Origin: Rufibacter roseus
Lineage (GTDB): Bacteria; Bacteroidota; Bacteroidia; Cytophagales; Hymenobacteraceae
Assembly (NCBI RefSeq): GCF_001647285.1
Contig: NZ_LRML01000022.1
Span: 1 to 52,480, forward strand
Direction of reading: 5' to 3'
Length of the DNA stretch: 52,480 bases
Positions 34,143-43,540 of the stretch are shown piece after piece. Both the position numbers and the translations under genes were made by a program. Below the pieces are notes generated by a model. It made no database searches. It was not told the origin of the DNA and saw only the letters and a program-made list of their open reading frames with translations. Position 1 is the first letter of the stretch. Every line of letters starts with the position of its first letter.

Positions 34143-35945
34143 CTACACTGGCGCTTCGTTGTCTTTTACGCTGCTGCCTTCCGGTGGGTATTGAATAGTG
34201 TTTCTTAGTTTCTGAATCTGCTCGTAGTCAAAGTTCGGGATAGGTATTTCACCAGACTCCCGCCATTGCCGAACCTTCTCCTCAGACTGTTTTCCTTTTT
34301 CTTCTGACAGACCTTTGTCTCTGGCCAAATACAGGGTTTGCGAAGGGAAGGCAAAGCCGGTGCCGCTGGCTTCAATTATGTCCATCATGCGCAGCAGAAT
34401 GTCTTCCTGCACCTCCAGAAACCCGCTGAAATCGGCAGCGTGTATGTAGGCGAATACCTCCAGGTTAAGAGAATCTGCCCCAATTTTAGTAAACCTGATG
34501 CGGGCTGGCTCCGGGTCTACTTTGGGGTGGGCGTATAAAATTGACCGGAGCTCTACCAACAGGTATCTGATTTGCTCGGGTGTAGTCTCAAACCGCAGGC
34601 CAAAAGTGGGGTTAAACAGAAACTGGTCACGATGGGCAAAGTTCTCAATCTTCAAAGAAGAAAACTCTCCATTGGGAATGGTGACAATAGTGCGGTTCAA
34701 CGTCCGGAGGCGGGTAGAGCGCATGCCAATCTGCTCAACGGTACCTACTATGTCGCCTACCTTACAGAAGTCGCCCACGCGCACCGGCTGGTCGGCTATG
34801 AGCGTGACGCTGCCTACAAAATTCTCCACGGTTTTCTGGGCGCCCAGCGCAAGCGCAATACCACCAATACCCAGGGCGGCAATACCGGCGGTCACATCAA
34901 ACCCCAGTGAATCGAGCAACACAATAAAACCGAAGGCAAAAAAGGCAATCTTTATCCCTCTCTTAAAAAACAGCACCGCAGAGACGCCGGCCATATTGCC
35001 CCGGCGGGTAAGCCGCCGTTCACTGAACCTTGAAACGGCATCAATCAATTGCCACAGCAGTAGCAGCAAAGCAGCCAGGCCTACAATAATAGTTACCTCG
35101 CTAAATCGTTGGCGCACAATGATAGAGATACCAATCTGCTGACTGGCAGCCACAAAAATCCACACGGCCAAATAAAGCCGTATGGGCAAGGCAAAGGCTT
35201 TGATAATGCCCTCAGTGGGTTCTTCGCCTGCCTTAGGCCAAATCATTCTTATGAGGTATAAGAGGCTGGAGGTCACAAACCAGGCGAAGGCATAGGTGAG
35301 AACGGCCAGCAGCAGAATGATTAACCAGTGCCCAATGGGTACGCCTCCCCATTTGTTTTCTTGCAGTGCAACGGGCAAAAGACTATCCACCAGCAGTTCA
35401 GACTCCTGCGGCTCAAAGCCTAGCGGAATGCGCTGCACCGTTTGTGAAGAGAACAACCACAGCGGCGCACCTTTGGGCCCTTCGGTTTTTTCCAGAATAA
35501 GGTCAAAGGTTTCCCCGTTGAGAGTGGCAGTGCCTACTTTTTCCAAGTTTGGCCCCAGGTTGTCTTCTACCAGGCCTTCGGGTGCTTCACTTAATCTGGA
35601 GTACGGATATATATTACCCTGAACATCTAAGAGGCGCTGTAGAGCCTGGGCTAACTCAGGGCCACCCCGCTTTCGTTTTAGGGTGCGGTCTAATTTAAGA
35701 TAATGCGCGGCTCTAGTGTAGTTTTCGTTGGCTACTGCCTGTATAAAGCCACTGACGGTACCGCGGGGGGTGCGCCGGCCCAAAGAATCTTCAGGCCATT
35801 CAGGGGCAGCTGGAGCTTCTTCTTTTTTTGACTCAGGCAAGAGCTGCCCTTGTGCCGGAGCAACTGCTAGCAGTAAGGCCGCAACTAGCCAGAATAAACT
35901 ATTCAAACGGTAAAAACAGCTGGGTTGATGGTTATATGTAGGCAT
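34143..35945 (-). CDS. Mechanosensitive channel of the MscS family
   Basis: I chose the ATG at 35945 because it leads into a signal peptide (LFWLVAALLLAVAPAQGQ), while the upstream TTG start adds an unlikely leader. The 600-residue protein has a soluble periplasmic domain (about 35-190), five membrane helices, and the pore-lining helix with GIAALGIGGIALALGAQKTVENF, followed by the beta domain VGDFCKVGDIVGTVEQIGMRSTRLRT. A cytoplasmic C-terminal part completes the vestibule. It is larger than plain MscS because of the N-terminal domain. It opens under membrane tension to release solutes. Confidence 0.88.
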   Translation of the reverse strand: MPTYNHQPSCFYRLNSLFWLVAALLLAVAPAQGQLLPESKKEEAPAAPEWPEDSLGRRTPRGTVSGFIQAVANENYTRAAHYLKLDRTLKRKRGGPELAQALQRLLDVQGNIYPYSRLSEAPEGLVEDNLGPNLEKVGTATLNGETFDLILEKTEGPKGAPLWLFSSQTVQRIPLGFEPQESELLVDSLLPVALQENKWGGVPIGHWLIILLLAVLTYAFAWFVTSSLLYLIRMIWPKAGEEPTEGIIKAFALPIRLYLAVWIFVAASQQIGISIIVRQRFSEVTIIVGLAALLLLLWQLIDAVSRFSERRLTRRGNMAGVSAVLFFKRGIKIAFFAFGFIVLLDSLGFDVTAGIAALGIGGIALALGAQKTVENFVGSVTLIADQPVRVGDFCKVGDIVGTVEQIGMRSTRLRTLNRTIVTIPNGEFSSLKIENFAHRDQFLFNPTFGLRFETTPEQIRYLLVELRSILYAHPKVDPEPARIRFTKIGADSLNLEVFAYIHAADFSGFLEVQEDILLRMMDIIEASGTGFAFPSQTLYLARDKGLSEEKGKQSEEKVRQWRESGEIPIPNFDYEQIQKLRNTIQYPPEGSSVKDNEAPV

Positions 35946-36352
35946 GTACTTCAAATATGTTGTACTGAAATTGAGCCAAAGCAGGCGTGTTTTCAATAGT
36001 CATAAGGTGCGCCTGTCTGGTTCAGCGTATCATTTTAATACCGAAAAAAGGGGCGAAGGTTTGCTGATTTAGCAAGGTGTTTCCTAACTCGCTCTGCCTC
36101 TTTCAAAAGCATATCAGGCTGTAGTTTTATAAAATGCCTATTCATTCTGCGCAACGAAATAGACGGCCCCTAGGTAAAATAAGATAATGAGCAGCAGCAG
36201 GTGCAGCGAGTGAGATTCAAAATAAGCCTGTAGCGCTCCGAATCAACCCCCTTTAGTTGTGAGGTGGCTTTGCTAGAATAGAAGTCTGGAAGTGCAGTTT
36301 AAATGCTAGAGTCACCGCATGAAACATTATGTAAGACATATATCTACTGCAA
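35946..36352. other. Gene-free region between divergent genes
   Basis: These roughly 400 bases separate the MscS gene and the VKOR/SPW fusion, which are transcribed divergently, so promoters for both must lie here. I could not assign a convincing TAnnTTTG box. No repeats of family A are present. Confidence 0.5.
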
Positions 36353-37930
36353 ATGGAAAAGGATCATAACCACCACCACTCAGATGACAAAGGCGGAGGC
36401 ATGGGCATGCGTGGAGTCACCCGTCCAATGGCCGAAAAACAAATCCGGCAGCACAACAAAGAAATGCACCAGCACGACGATAAGCAGCAAGACAAAGGCC
36501 ATGATGATTCAGGACATGATATGATGATGTCTGAAGACATGCGAAAGAAAATGCTGCACATGCACCACATGCAAACCCTGTGGGTGTATTGGATGATTAT
36601 TCTGCTTGGAGCATGGGTGCTTCTTTCTCCCTTAACCTTTGACTATGGTATTGGTACCGTGCAGCCATCGGGCGGCAGAAGTGTCTGGCTATCGTTAGAC
36701 AATCGCATTGCCGCCATGAAATGGAGCGACATCATCAGCGGTGCCTTGCTCATTATTTTCGGGTGGCGCGGCCTTACCCCAAACCGGCCTGTCAGCCTCT
36801 GGATTTGCTGCTTCGTGGGCGTTTGGCTCACCTTTGCGCCTTTGGTACTATGGTCGCCCACGGCGGTGGCCTACTACAATGATACTTTGGTGGGTGCCCT
36901 GATCATAGCCTTGACTATTCTCATTCCAGGCATGCCCAACATGATCATGTACATGAAAATGGGCCCTGACACCCCACCGGGTTGGAGTTACAACCCCTCC
37001 AGCTGGCCCCAGCGCTGGATTATGATGGTGCTAGGTTTTATGGGTTGGGTGGTATCCCGCTATTTGGCCGCTTTTCAGCTAGGCTACATTGATTCCGTGT
37101 GGGACCCGTTCTTTGGCCAGCAGAGCGAGCAGGTGCTCAACTCTGCCATGTCGCATTCCCTGCCTGTTTCAGACGCCGGCTTAGGGGCTATGGCGTACAC
37201 TCTGGAGTTTCTGATGGGGTTCATGGGGGCACCCAGCCGCTGGCGCACCATGCCTTGGATGGTGGCCCTGTTCGGTATTCTGGTGATCCCGCTCGGGATG
37301 GTGCACATATTTCTGGTCATCAGCCAACCGGTCATTGTGGGGGCTTGGTGTACGTTCTGCCTGTTGGCGGCTATCATCATGATTCCTATGATTCCGCTGG
37401 AAGTAGACGAGGTGATTGCCATGGGCCAGTTCATGAAAAAGAAAGTGAAGCAGGGCGAGAACTTCTGGAAAGTGTTCTGGAAGGGCGGAACCATTGAGAG
37501 CGACGCCAAAGACATGTCGCCGGAGCTGATGAAATTTCCCCATAAACCTAACTCCGTTTTCAGTGCCTCCATTTGGGGCATGAGTTTCCCCTGGACGTTA
37601 ACTTTCGCCACTCTGTTAGGCGCGGCCATGATGTTTGGGCCAGCCTTGTTTGGGGTGAGCATCAAAGATATGGTGGCGCATGTGTTCCATTTAGGCGGTG
37701 CCTTGATTGTGGTCATATCAGTGTTCAGCATGGGCGAGCCGCTGCGTTTGGGGCGTTACCTGAACGTGCTGCTTGGTCTTGGAGTGGCGATAGCACCTTG
37801 GTTTCTGGGAGAGAGCCCAATAGGACTTAAAATAGCAGGAGCTGCCCTTGGAGTGCTGACAGCCGTTCTTTCCATTCCGCTAGGTCCTAAAACCCAAAGT
37901 TATGCTGGTTGGGATGCCTACATCAAATAA
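36353..37930 (+). CDS. Fused SPW-VKOR-SPW membrane protein
   Basis: The 525-residue protein opens with a His- and Asp-rich cytosolic or metal-binding tail (residues 1-70, HNHHHSDD, HMHHMQ). An SPW domain (about 75-190) follows, then PPGWSYNPSSWPQR leading into a VKOR domain (about 205-360) with redox pair C333-T-F-C336 in WCTFC, and a C-terminal SPW domain (about 405-515). As in the small VKOR at 31925, the loop before the CxxC helix (QVLNSAMSHSLPVSDAGLG) lacks the usual cysteines. It is a fusion of the two proteins encoded separately at 31539-32497. The glycosidase start follows 5 bases after its stop, so they are co-transcribed. Confidence 0.82.
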   Translation: MEKDHNHHHSDDKGGGMGMRGVTRPMAEKQIRQHNKEMHQHDDKQQDKGHDDSGHDMMMSEDMRKKMLHMHHMQTLWVYWMIILLGAWVLLSPLTFDYGIGTVQPSGGRSVWLSLDNRIAAMKWSDIISGALLIIFGWRGLTPNRPVSLWICCFVGVWLTFAPLVLWSPTAVAYYNDTLVGALIIALTILIPGMPNMIMYMKMGPDTPPGWSYNPSSWPQRWIMMVLGFMGWVVSRYLAAFQLGYIDSVWDPFFGQQSEQVLNSAMSHSLPVSDAGLGAMAYTLEFLMGFMGAPSRWRTMPWMVALFGILVIPLGMVHIFLVISQPVIVGAWCTFCLLAAIIMIPMIPLEVDEVIAMGQFMKKKVKQGENFWKVFWKGGTIESDAKDMSPELMKFPHKPNSVFSASIWGMSFPWTLTFATLLGAAMMFGPALFGVSIKDMVAHVFHLGGALIVVISVFSMGEPLRLGRYLNVLLGLGVAIAPWFLGESPIGLKIAGAALGVLTAVLSIPLGPKTQSYAGWDAYIK

Positions 37931-37935
37931 AGCCC

Positions 37936-39288
37936 ATGCAGCCAAACGAAGATAAGACTAGCGTTGACCCAACAGAGGATGAGGTACTGCCAGATGAGGA
38001 GATCAAGCAGCTGGTGCGGGAAGTGCTGTACAAGAACATGATAAGTGGGCGCAAAGGCGGTTTCTCCTACCATTACACCAAACCCTCGCCTGGTACTTAT
38101 CCTTTTCAGTATTTCTGGGACACTTGTTTCCATGTGTTCACCTTAACCGCTTTGGGCGAGGTAGACATGGCAAAAAAGCACCTCCGTAGCCTCTTTGCCA
38201 TGCAGCGGCCCGATGGCTTTGTTGGGCACATGAATTATTGGGAACGGCTATGGCCAGGTAGAACATCGGACATACTGCAGCTTAGGCCAAAAGATGCGCT
38301 GCACATGTACAAACCCCACATGTCGGCGCTGGTGCAGCCGCCCATTGCGGCGCAGGCAGTGGAACGTATTTACCGAGCCGATCAAGACATAAGCTTTCTA
38401 CAGGAGCTTCTGCCAAAACTGAAGAAGTACTACCATTGGCTGGCCCAGAACAGAGACTTTGAGGGTCAGGGCCTGCTTTCCATCATAACGCCGTTTGAAT
38501 CTGGCATGGACTGGAAAGCCAGCTATGACCCTGTATTGGGGTATGACAAAGGCAAAGCAGGGCCGCTGCTGTTCTGGAAAGTTCTGCAGGTAGACCGGCA
38601 CAACTTCTTTCATAACTACAACCTGCCCCGCATTTATAAGAGTAACAAGTTCATTGTAAAAGATGCCGCTTTCAACACCTTGTACGCCCAGAATCTGGAG
38701 GTGCTGGAGCAACTGTGCCACATTGCCGGAGATGAAGACGGAGCAGAATTTGCCGCTCAAGCCGAAAAAACAGGCAAAAGCATTGTCAAGTATATGTATG
38801 ACGAGCAGGACCAGGCTTTCTATGATCTATATGGACACCGTTACCAGAAGTTGAAAATTGCCACAGCCACTGTTCTTTTCCCAGTGGTATTGAAGACCAC
38901 CCCAGATGAGGTATGCCGCAAAGTCCTGAAAAAGCACCTGCTGCAAAAAGACGGTTTTCAGGTGCCGTACCCTATCCCGTCTCTCTCGGTGAACGAGCCG
39001 GCTTTTGACCCAGACGAATCTATCTACATCTGGCGGGGCCCAACTTGGGTAGTGTTTAACTGGTTTATGCAGGGCTTTCTTTTGCAGAAAGGGTACGTTC
39101 AGGAGGCACGGCACCTGCTGCTCACGGTGAAACGACTTATCACTAAGGGCGGCTGCCGAGAATATTACAATCCGTTTACCGGCCAAGGGCACGGCGCCCA
39201 CAACTTCACCTGGTCAGGGTTGGTTGTGGATATGATGAAGCGCCAGCGGGAAAAAGAGGAGGAGGGGAGCCAGAAAAATTCCGAATAG
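37936..39288 (+). CDS. GH63/MGH1-like six-hairpin glycosidase
   Basis: The ATG at 37936 is 5 bases after the upstream stop and gives 450 residues. Motifs of the (alpha/alpha)6 mannosylglycerate-hydrolase/GH63 type are clear: YFWDTCFHVFTLTALG, FVGHMNYWER, ITPFESGMDWKASYD, ESIYIWRGPTWVVFNW and GAHNFTWSGLVVDMM. The Asp of ESGMDW and the Glu of REYYNP are candidate catalytic acids. There is no signal peptide, so it is cytoplasmic and may act on compatible solutes such as mannosyl- or glucosylglycerate. Its link with the VKOR/SPW membrane protein is unexplained. Confidence 0.72.
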   Translation: MQPNEDKTSVDPTEDEVLPDEEIKQLVREVLYKNMISGRKGGFSYHYTKPSPGTYPFQYFWDTCFHVFTLTALGEVDMAKKHLRSLFAMQRPDGFVGHMNYWERLWPGRTSDILQLRPKDALHMYKPHMSALVQPPIAAQAVERIYRADQDISFLQELLPKLKKYYHWLAQNRDFEGQGLLSIITPFESGMDWKASYDPVLGYDKGKAGPLLFWKVLQVDRHNFFHNYNLPRIYKSNKFIVKDAAFNTLYAQNLEVLEQLCHIAGDEDGAEFAAQAEKTGKSIVKYMYDEQDQAFYDLYGHRYQKLKIATATVLFPVVLKTTPDEVCRKVLKKHLLQKDGFQVPYPIPSLSVNEPAFDPDESIYIWRGPTWVVFNWFMQGFLLQKGYVQEARHLLLTVKRLITKGGCREYYNPFTGQGHGAHNFTWSGLVVDMMKRQREKEEEGSQKNSE

Positions 39289-39608
39289 ACCACTTGTATG
39301 CTAGGGCCGAAGCTTTCTCAAATGGTGGCGGACTGTAATCCAACAGATACATCTGTTGTAAAAGCTAAACTTAGAAAGTCTTGCCTACCCCTCTGGCTTG
39401 TGCGAATGGGCCGAACGCATCATTTAGGCAGCTATAGAAATATTGTTGACATCAAGTGAAGGCAAGCCTGGTCTTGTTTTGGGCCTGTTTTCCTTAAAAC
39501 AAGCCTAAAACAGATTAATAACGAAACCGAATTAAAAAGTTTAGAGCAGCTGCCAATGGTAAAATTCATATACATTCTATTCTTTAAGATATCGGAATAG
39601 GAGGGTAA
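39289..39608. other. Gene-free region
   Basis: The gap holds one family A palindrome at 39473-39513 and leads into the fragment of a sugar dehydrogenase. I see no complete gene. Confidence 0.6.
39473..39513. repeat. Palindromic repeat family A
   Basis: CTTGTTTTGGGCCTGTTTT and AAAACAAGCCTAAAACAG form a near-perfect two-level palindrome. Confidence 0.75.
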
Positions 39609-39890
39609 GTGTACCGGGGCAGTGCCCGCCATGACCTAGTCGGCAATTATTTGTTTGGGGTTTGGAGCCAACGTTACGGGAGTGCCGACGGAGCCGTTTT
39701 TATAGCTGAAGTAGCTAAAGAGCAGGGAATTTGGAAGCATAAAAAATTGCGTTTTCAGATAAAGCCCAAAGTTGAGTTCGGCCATTATCTCTTGGGGTTT
39801 GGACAGGATGATAAAGGAGAAGTATATTTGCTCACGACATATAAAAACAGGCCAAAAGGAAAAACAGGAAAGATTTACCAGATTAGGTGA
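39609..39890 (+). pseudogene. C-terminal fragment of a PQQ-type sugar dehydrogenase
   Basis: The roughly 93 codons match the last part of sorbosone/glucose dehydrogenase-like propellers: YRGSARHDLVGNYLFGVWSQ, then GHYLLGFGQDDKGEVYLLT and a closing KGKTGKIYQIR. No signal peptide or earlier blades precede it, an in-frame TAA lies just upstream of the first conserved residue, and no ATG begins it. I read it as the remnant of a degraded third sugar dehydrogenase gene. Confidence 0.7.
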
Positions 39891-39993
39891 TCTGATAAAA
39901 CTTAGTTGACCTTGTAGTTCTTCTTACTGTGCACGCAAATTTCTGATATTTTATCCTGCTCCTCGTATCAACAGAGTCTTCACTAACCCCTCT

Positions 39994-42354
39994 ATGGTAA
40001 AACAGCTTCTTATTATCTGCATGTTGTTCTTTATTGGTGTAACAACAGCACATAGCCAAAACCTGATGACCATTTCAGGTACTGTCCAGAATAAAAATGC
40101 CGAGGGCATTTCCGGGGCTTCTGTCTCTTTGCTCAATACTTCCTTAGGAGCGGCTACTGACAGCCAGGGAAGATTCACGATCCAGCAGGTTCCGGCAGGG
40201 CCGTACACGCTGCGGGTAAGTGCCTTGGGCTTTGCTACCAGAACCATGTACGTTACGGCAGGAAACCAAGAAGTGGTGGTGCAGCTGGAGGGGGAAAGCC
40301 GACAGTTGGGAGAGGTGACGGTTACTGCCCAGAAAAAGGAAGAAGACCTGCAACGGGTACCGTTCAGTGTTTCCACGTTATCTAGCAAAGAGGTGCAGGA
40401 GTACCGCCTGTGGGATGTGCGGGAACTCACAGCCATTGTGCCTAATTTGTTTGCCGCAAATCCCGGAGATAACCGAAACGTAACCTCTATCAGGGGCATT
40501 ACCACTACCTCTTATGACCCTGCGGTGACTACTTATGTTGATGGCGTAAACCAATTCAATCTGGACACTTACCTGCCCGAACTGCTGGACATTGAACGAG
40601 TAGAAGTGCTGCGCGGCCCTCAAGGCACCTTATATGGCAGAAATGCCATGGGCGGCGTAATTCACATTATCACCAAAAAGCCAGACAACCGGGTAAGTGG
40701 TTTTGCCGAGGCGAACATAGGAAACTACGGGCAGCAGCGCCACAGTGCCGGTTTGCGGGCGCCACTGGTGAAAGACAAGTTGTATGTTGGTGTGGCCGGT
40801 ATGTTCCGGAAACAGAATGGGTTCTACACAAATGAATATAATAACTCTGAATTTGACCGCCAGCAGGTGTTCATGGGCAATTACTACCTTACGTTTTTAC
40901 CTACCACAAATTGGGATGTTACCCTGAACGTAAAGCACAGCGCCAACCGAAACAACGGCGCTTTCCCACTGGTTTTCAGTCCTGAGGAAGCCTTGGCTAA
41001 CCCATTCAGACTAAACCAAAACGCCACGGCCCAAATGGTAGATAACACGGTAAATGCGTCTCTTTCTGCTAATTATTCGGGCAGTGGTTTCAGCCTGGCT
41101 TCGCAAACCGCCTACCAGTCTAACCACCGGTACTATGACGGCCCCTTAGACGGAGATTTTTCCCCTATTGACGGTGTATCTATTCTAAACAACTACGGCG
41201 CTGACTGGAACAAAGTACAGGTGCTTACGCAAGAGGTGCGCGTGTCTTCACCTGTTGCTTCCCTTTCACCTTTAAAGTGGCTGGCGGGGGTATATGGTTT
41301 TTACAATGACAACCCGGTAAAACAGGGGCTGCACTTTGGCGAAGATGCAGAAATGGTAGGGGCTCCTTTCGCTAACTTCACCAGTATTAACTACAACATG
41401 GGGGAAGGGTTTGGAGCGGCTTTCTTCGGGCAAGGTAGCTACCAGTTCAACCCCAGTTGGGAACTAACCGCCGGCTTGCGGTATGATTATGAGCACAAAA
41501 GCCAAACGGTGCGGGGAGAGTTTCAGATGGATGGGGACGAAGCCATGGTAACGCAGGAAGACACTACCGCCTCTGCCAGCTTCAGCGCTTTTTCACCCAA
41601 AGTCAGCATTGCTTACCGCCCTGCAGAAACAAGCCAGTTGTACGCTACGTTTAGCCGGGGCTTCAGGGCAGGGGGCATTACGCAGCTATCTTCTGACCCC
41701 TCTCAACCTCCTTTATACGCCTATAAACCCGAGTTCAGCAACAACTATGAATTAGGCACCAAACATACTTTTCTGCAAAACCGACTGCGCCTTAACGTAG
41801 CCTTGTTTTATACGCAGGTGAGAGATGCCCAGGTGCCGGTGCTGGTTATGCCAGATGCGCTGGTAATTACAAGAAACGTAGGCAAGCTGAACAGCAAAGG
41901 AGCTGAACTAGAGCTGGCGGCAACAATACTTAACGGGCTGGAAGTCACCTACCACGCAGGCTATACCCACGCCAGGTATACTTCTTTAACAGGGGTAACC
42001 GAGGAAGGCGAGGTCAGCCGAAACGGCAACAGACAGATTTTCACCCCTGAGGTTACTTCTATGCTGGCTCTGCAGTATAGCTACGCGTTAGGCGGAAACC
42101 AGAACTATAAGCTGGTAGCCCGAGGGGAGTGGCACTACCTGGGTAAGCAATACTTTGACCTTGCCAACCAACTAAGGCAAAATCCTTACAGCCTGCTGAA
42201 TGCCAGAGCCGGTGTGTCTGCCAGAAACTTTGAGGTGTTTTTGTGGGGCCGGAACCTGTCAGACGAAAGGTACATTCAATACGCCTATGACTTTGGTGCT
42301 GCCCGCTTGGGTAACCCCCTGACCTACGGAGTGTCTGCCAGATATAATTTTTAA
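39994..42354 (+). CDS. TonB-dependent receptor
   Basis: The 786-residue outer-membrane protein has a signal peptide (cleavage after TTAHSQ), a CarboxypepD_reg-like domain at about 25-105 (ISGTVQNKNAEGISGASVSL), and a TonB-box/plug region at about 105-235 (LGEVTVTAQKKEEDLQRVPF, ERVEVLRGPQGTLYGRNAMG). A 22-strand-type barrel follows, ending in an aromatic residue (YGVSARYNF). The plug sequence is like siderophore/FecA-type receptors rather than SusC. No SusD gene is present. It imports an unidentified ligand, probably a metal chelate, using TonB energy. A terminator follows directly. Confidence 0.9.
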   Translation: MVKQLLIICMLFFIGVTTAHSQNLMTISGTVQNKNAEGISGASVSLLNTSLGAATDSQGRFTIQQVPAGPYTLRVSALGFATRTMYVTAGNQEVVVQLEGESRQLGEVTVTAQKKEEDLQRVPFSVSTLSSKEVQEYRLWDVRELTAIVPNLFAANPGDNRNVTSIRGITTTSYDPAVTTYVDGVNQFNLDTYLPELLDIERVEVLRGPQGTLYGRNAMGGVIHIITKKPDNRVSGFAEANIGNYGQQRHSAGLRAPLVKDKLYVGVAGMFRKQNGFYTNEYNNSEFDRQQVFMGNYYLTFLPTTNWDVTLNVKHSANRNNGAFPLVFSPEEALANPFRLNQNATAQMVDNTVNASLSANYSGSGFSLASQTAYQSNHRYYDGPLDGDFSPIDGVSILNNYGADWNKVQVLTQEVRVSSPVASLSPLKWLAGVYGFYNDNPVKQGLHFGEDAEMVGAPFANFTSINYNMGEGFGAAFFGQGSYQFNPSWELTAGLRYDYEHKSQTVRGEFQMDGDEAMVTQEDTTASASFSAFSPKVSIAYRPAETSQLYATFSRGFRAGGITQLSSDPSQPPLYAYKPEFSNNYELGTKHTFLQNRLRLNVALFYTQVRDAQVPVLVMPDALVITRNVGKLNSKGAELELAATILNGLEVTYHAGYTHARYTSLTGVTEEGEVSRNGNRQIFTPEVTSMLALQYSYALGGNQNYKLVARGEWHYLGKQYFDLANQLRQNPYSLLNARAGVSARNFEVFLWGRNLSDERYIQYAYDFGAARLGNPLTYGVSARYNF

Positions 42355-42362
42355 CTTTACTA

Positions 42363-42398
42363 AAAGAGGCGAGGGGTAGCTTTCCTTCGCCTCTTTTT
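42363..42398 (+). terminator. Intrinsic terminator of the TonB-dependent receptor gene
   Basis: AAAGAGGCGA / TCGCCTCTTT with a 14-base loop is followed by T, 9 bases after the stop. Confidence 0.85.
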
Positions 42399-42743
42399 AA
42401 TACTTAAGCACTTATTGTGCTACCAAGAAGGAGAGGGTAGTGCTCTTGACGCCTGCTCTATAGCATCTGTTTTGCTAGTACTGGCTGCTTCTATAAAGAG
42501 CTTGCTTTCCCCGCAAATTACTTTTGGTAATGTATACAAGCCAAAAAAAGTCTATTCTGAATACAATCATACTTTACTTGGCGGCTATCTATATCTCATT
42601 TTCGTTTTTCTCTTTTACCGCCTGCATTTGCTTTATAAACTAGAGAGAAATGGAATTGCTCAGTTAGATAGCTATATAATGCTCAGGCTTTGCAATTAAA
42701 ACATGTATTTTCTTATAAATTTCAGATGCTTTTATTTGAATTC
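42399..42743. other. Gene-free boundary of the cassette array
   Basis: This AT-rich stretch lies between the last chromosomal gene and the first attC-like site. The plus-strand frame 42415-42699 has no conserved character and I do not call it a gene. Confidence 0.5.
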
Positions 42744-42805
42744 ATCTAATGTGCTAGGCTAAAAGACGAGCGATGACCTTGGCTGATATTTACAGGTTGT
42801 TGGGC
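42744..42805 (-). repeat. attC-like site 0 (terminal, degenerate)
   Basis: CTAATGTGCTAGGCTAAA (42746-42763) matches the left arm of site 4 but has lost the AAC core (TAAT), and the centre lacks the GGCCGTCGGCC tip. The right arm ends in GTTGTTGGGC (42796-42805), whose last seven bases, GTTGGGC, match the first cassette. It closes the array on the chromosomal side. Confidence 0.65.
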
Positions 42806-43527
42806 GTATTATTTTTTATATTTTTCAGGCTTTTCCATTCATGCTCTATGTTTCGCATGATTAGAGCATTGTCGAACTTGACTGAGCCTTTGGGGAAAAC
42901 GCTTTCGTCTTCAAAAAAGCTGGATTGAACTTGTGAAACAGCCAAAGTAGAAACTTCCCATTTTTCTGTTTTAAGTTCTAATCCGTCAAATGTTTCTCCA
43001 GCCTTGTCAGGCGAATACCCAATTGCTCCGCTTTGGAAGAAATCGGAGGCGGATGCTAGATTTTCGAAGACGCTTTCACTGTTCCATACATCGGTTTCCT
43101 GTCCCTTAATTGACAAAGTGGTTCCGTCATCACTTTTGAAGTTAACGGAGTATTGCCCGCCCTTTTCATTTACATTAAAGTCTGCCAAATGGTGAACACC
43201 TGGGAATACTCGTCCGCCAGCCAGCGAATTCAGCTTGGAGGAGGTGTCGCGTCGGGGAATGTAGACTCCTTCTTTTGTTACTCCTTCTTCCGTCCATTCA
43301 ACTGCTATTCTGTGAGCGCCATTCTCTGAAGAGATACCAAATGCTTCTGGTAATCCTTTTGGTCTAATTCCTTTAAGTCGGATGAGGCAAATTCCAACGA
43401 TTGCTTTGTCTTCAACCAATTTAGGTCGAAAAGGCTTTGGCAAGAATTTAGTCACAACTTCCTTGTCAACCTGGAAGTTGATTAAAATTCGCCTATCTAT
43501 TGTTCCTTTAATGGTTGGAATTTTCAT
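42790..43527 (-). CDS. DUF2071 family protein (cassette 1)
   Basis: The 245-residue protein has the DUF2071/acetoacetate-decarboxylase-like plan: RRILINFQVDKEVVTKFLPKPFRPKLVEDKAIVGICLIRLKGIRP near the N-terminus and VYIPRRDTSSKLNSLAGGRVFPGVHHLADF in the centre. The family is uncharacterised, and the fold suggests a small-molecule lyase or binding protein in the cytoplasm. The last codons (TPNNL and stop) lie inside attC-like site 0. It is the terminal cassette of the array, with no promoter of its own visible. Confidence 0.78.
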   Translation of the reverse strand: MKIPTIKGTIDRRILINFQVDKEVVTKFLPKPFRPKLVEDKAIVGICLIRLKGIRPKGLPEAFGISSENGAHRIAVEWTEEGVTKEGVYIPRRDTSSKLNSLAGGRVFPGVHHLADFNVNEKGGQYSVNFKSDDGTTLSIKGQETDVWNSESVFENLASASDFFQSGAIGYSPDKAGETFDGLELKTEKWEVSTLAVSQVQSSFFEDESVFPKGSVKFDNALIMRNIEHEWKSLKNIKNNTPNNL

Positions 43528-43540
43528 TTCTTAATATTTA

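Noticed and set aside
42415..42699. Plus-strand ORF of 94 codons
   Set aside because: It lies directly after the receptor terminator, has no conserved motifs or ribosome site, and its region is AT-rich boundary sequence.
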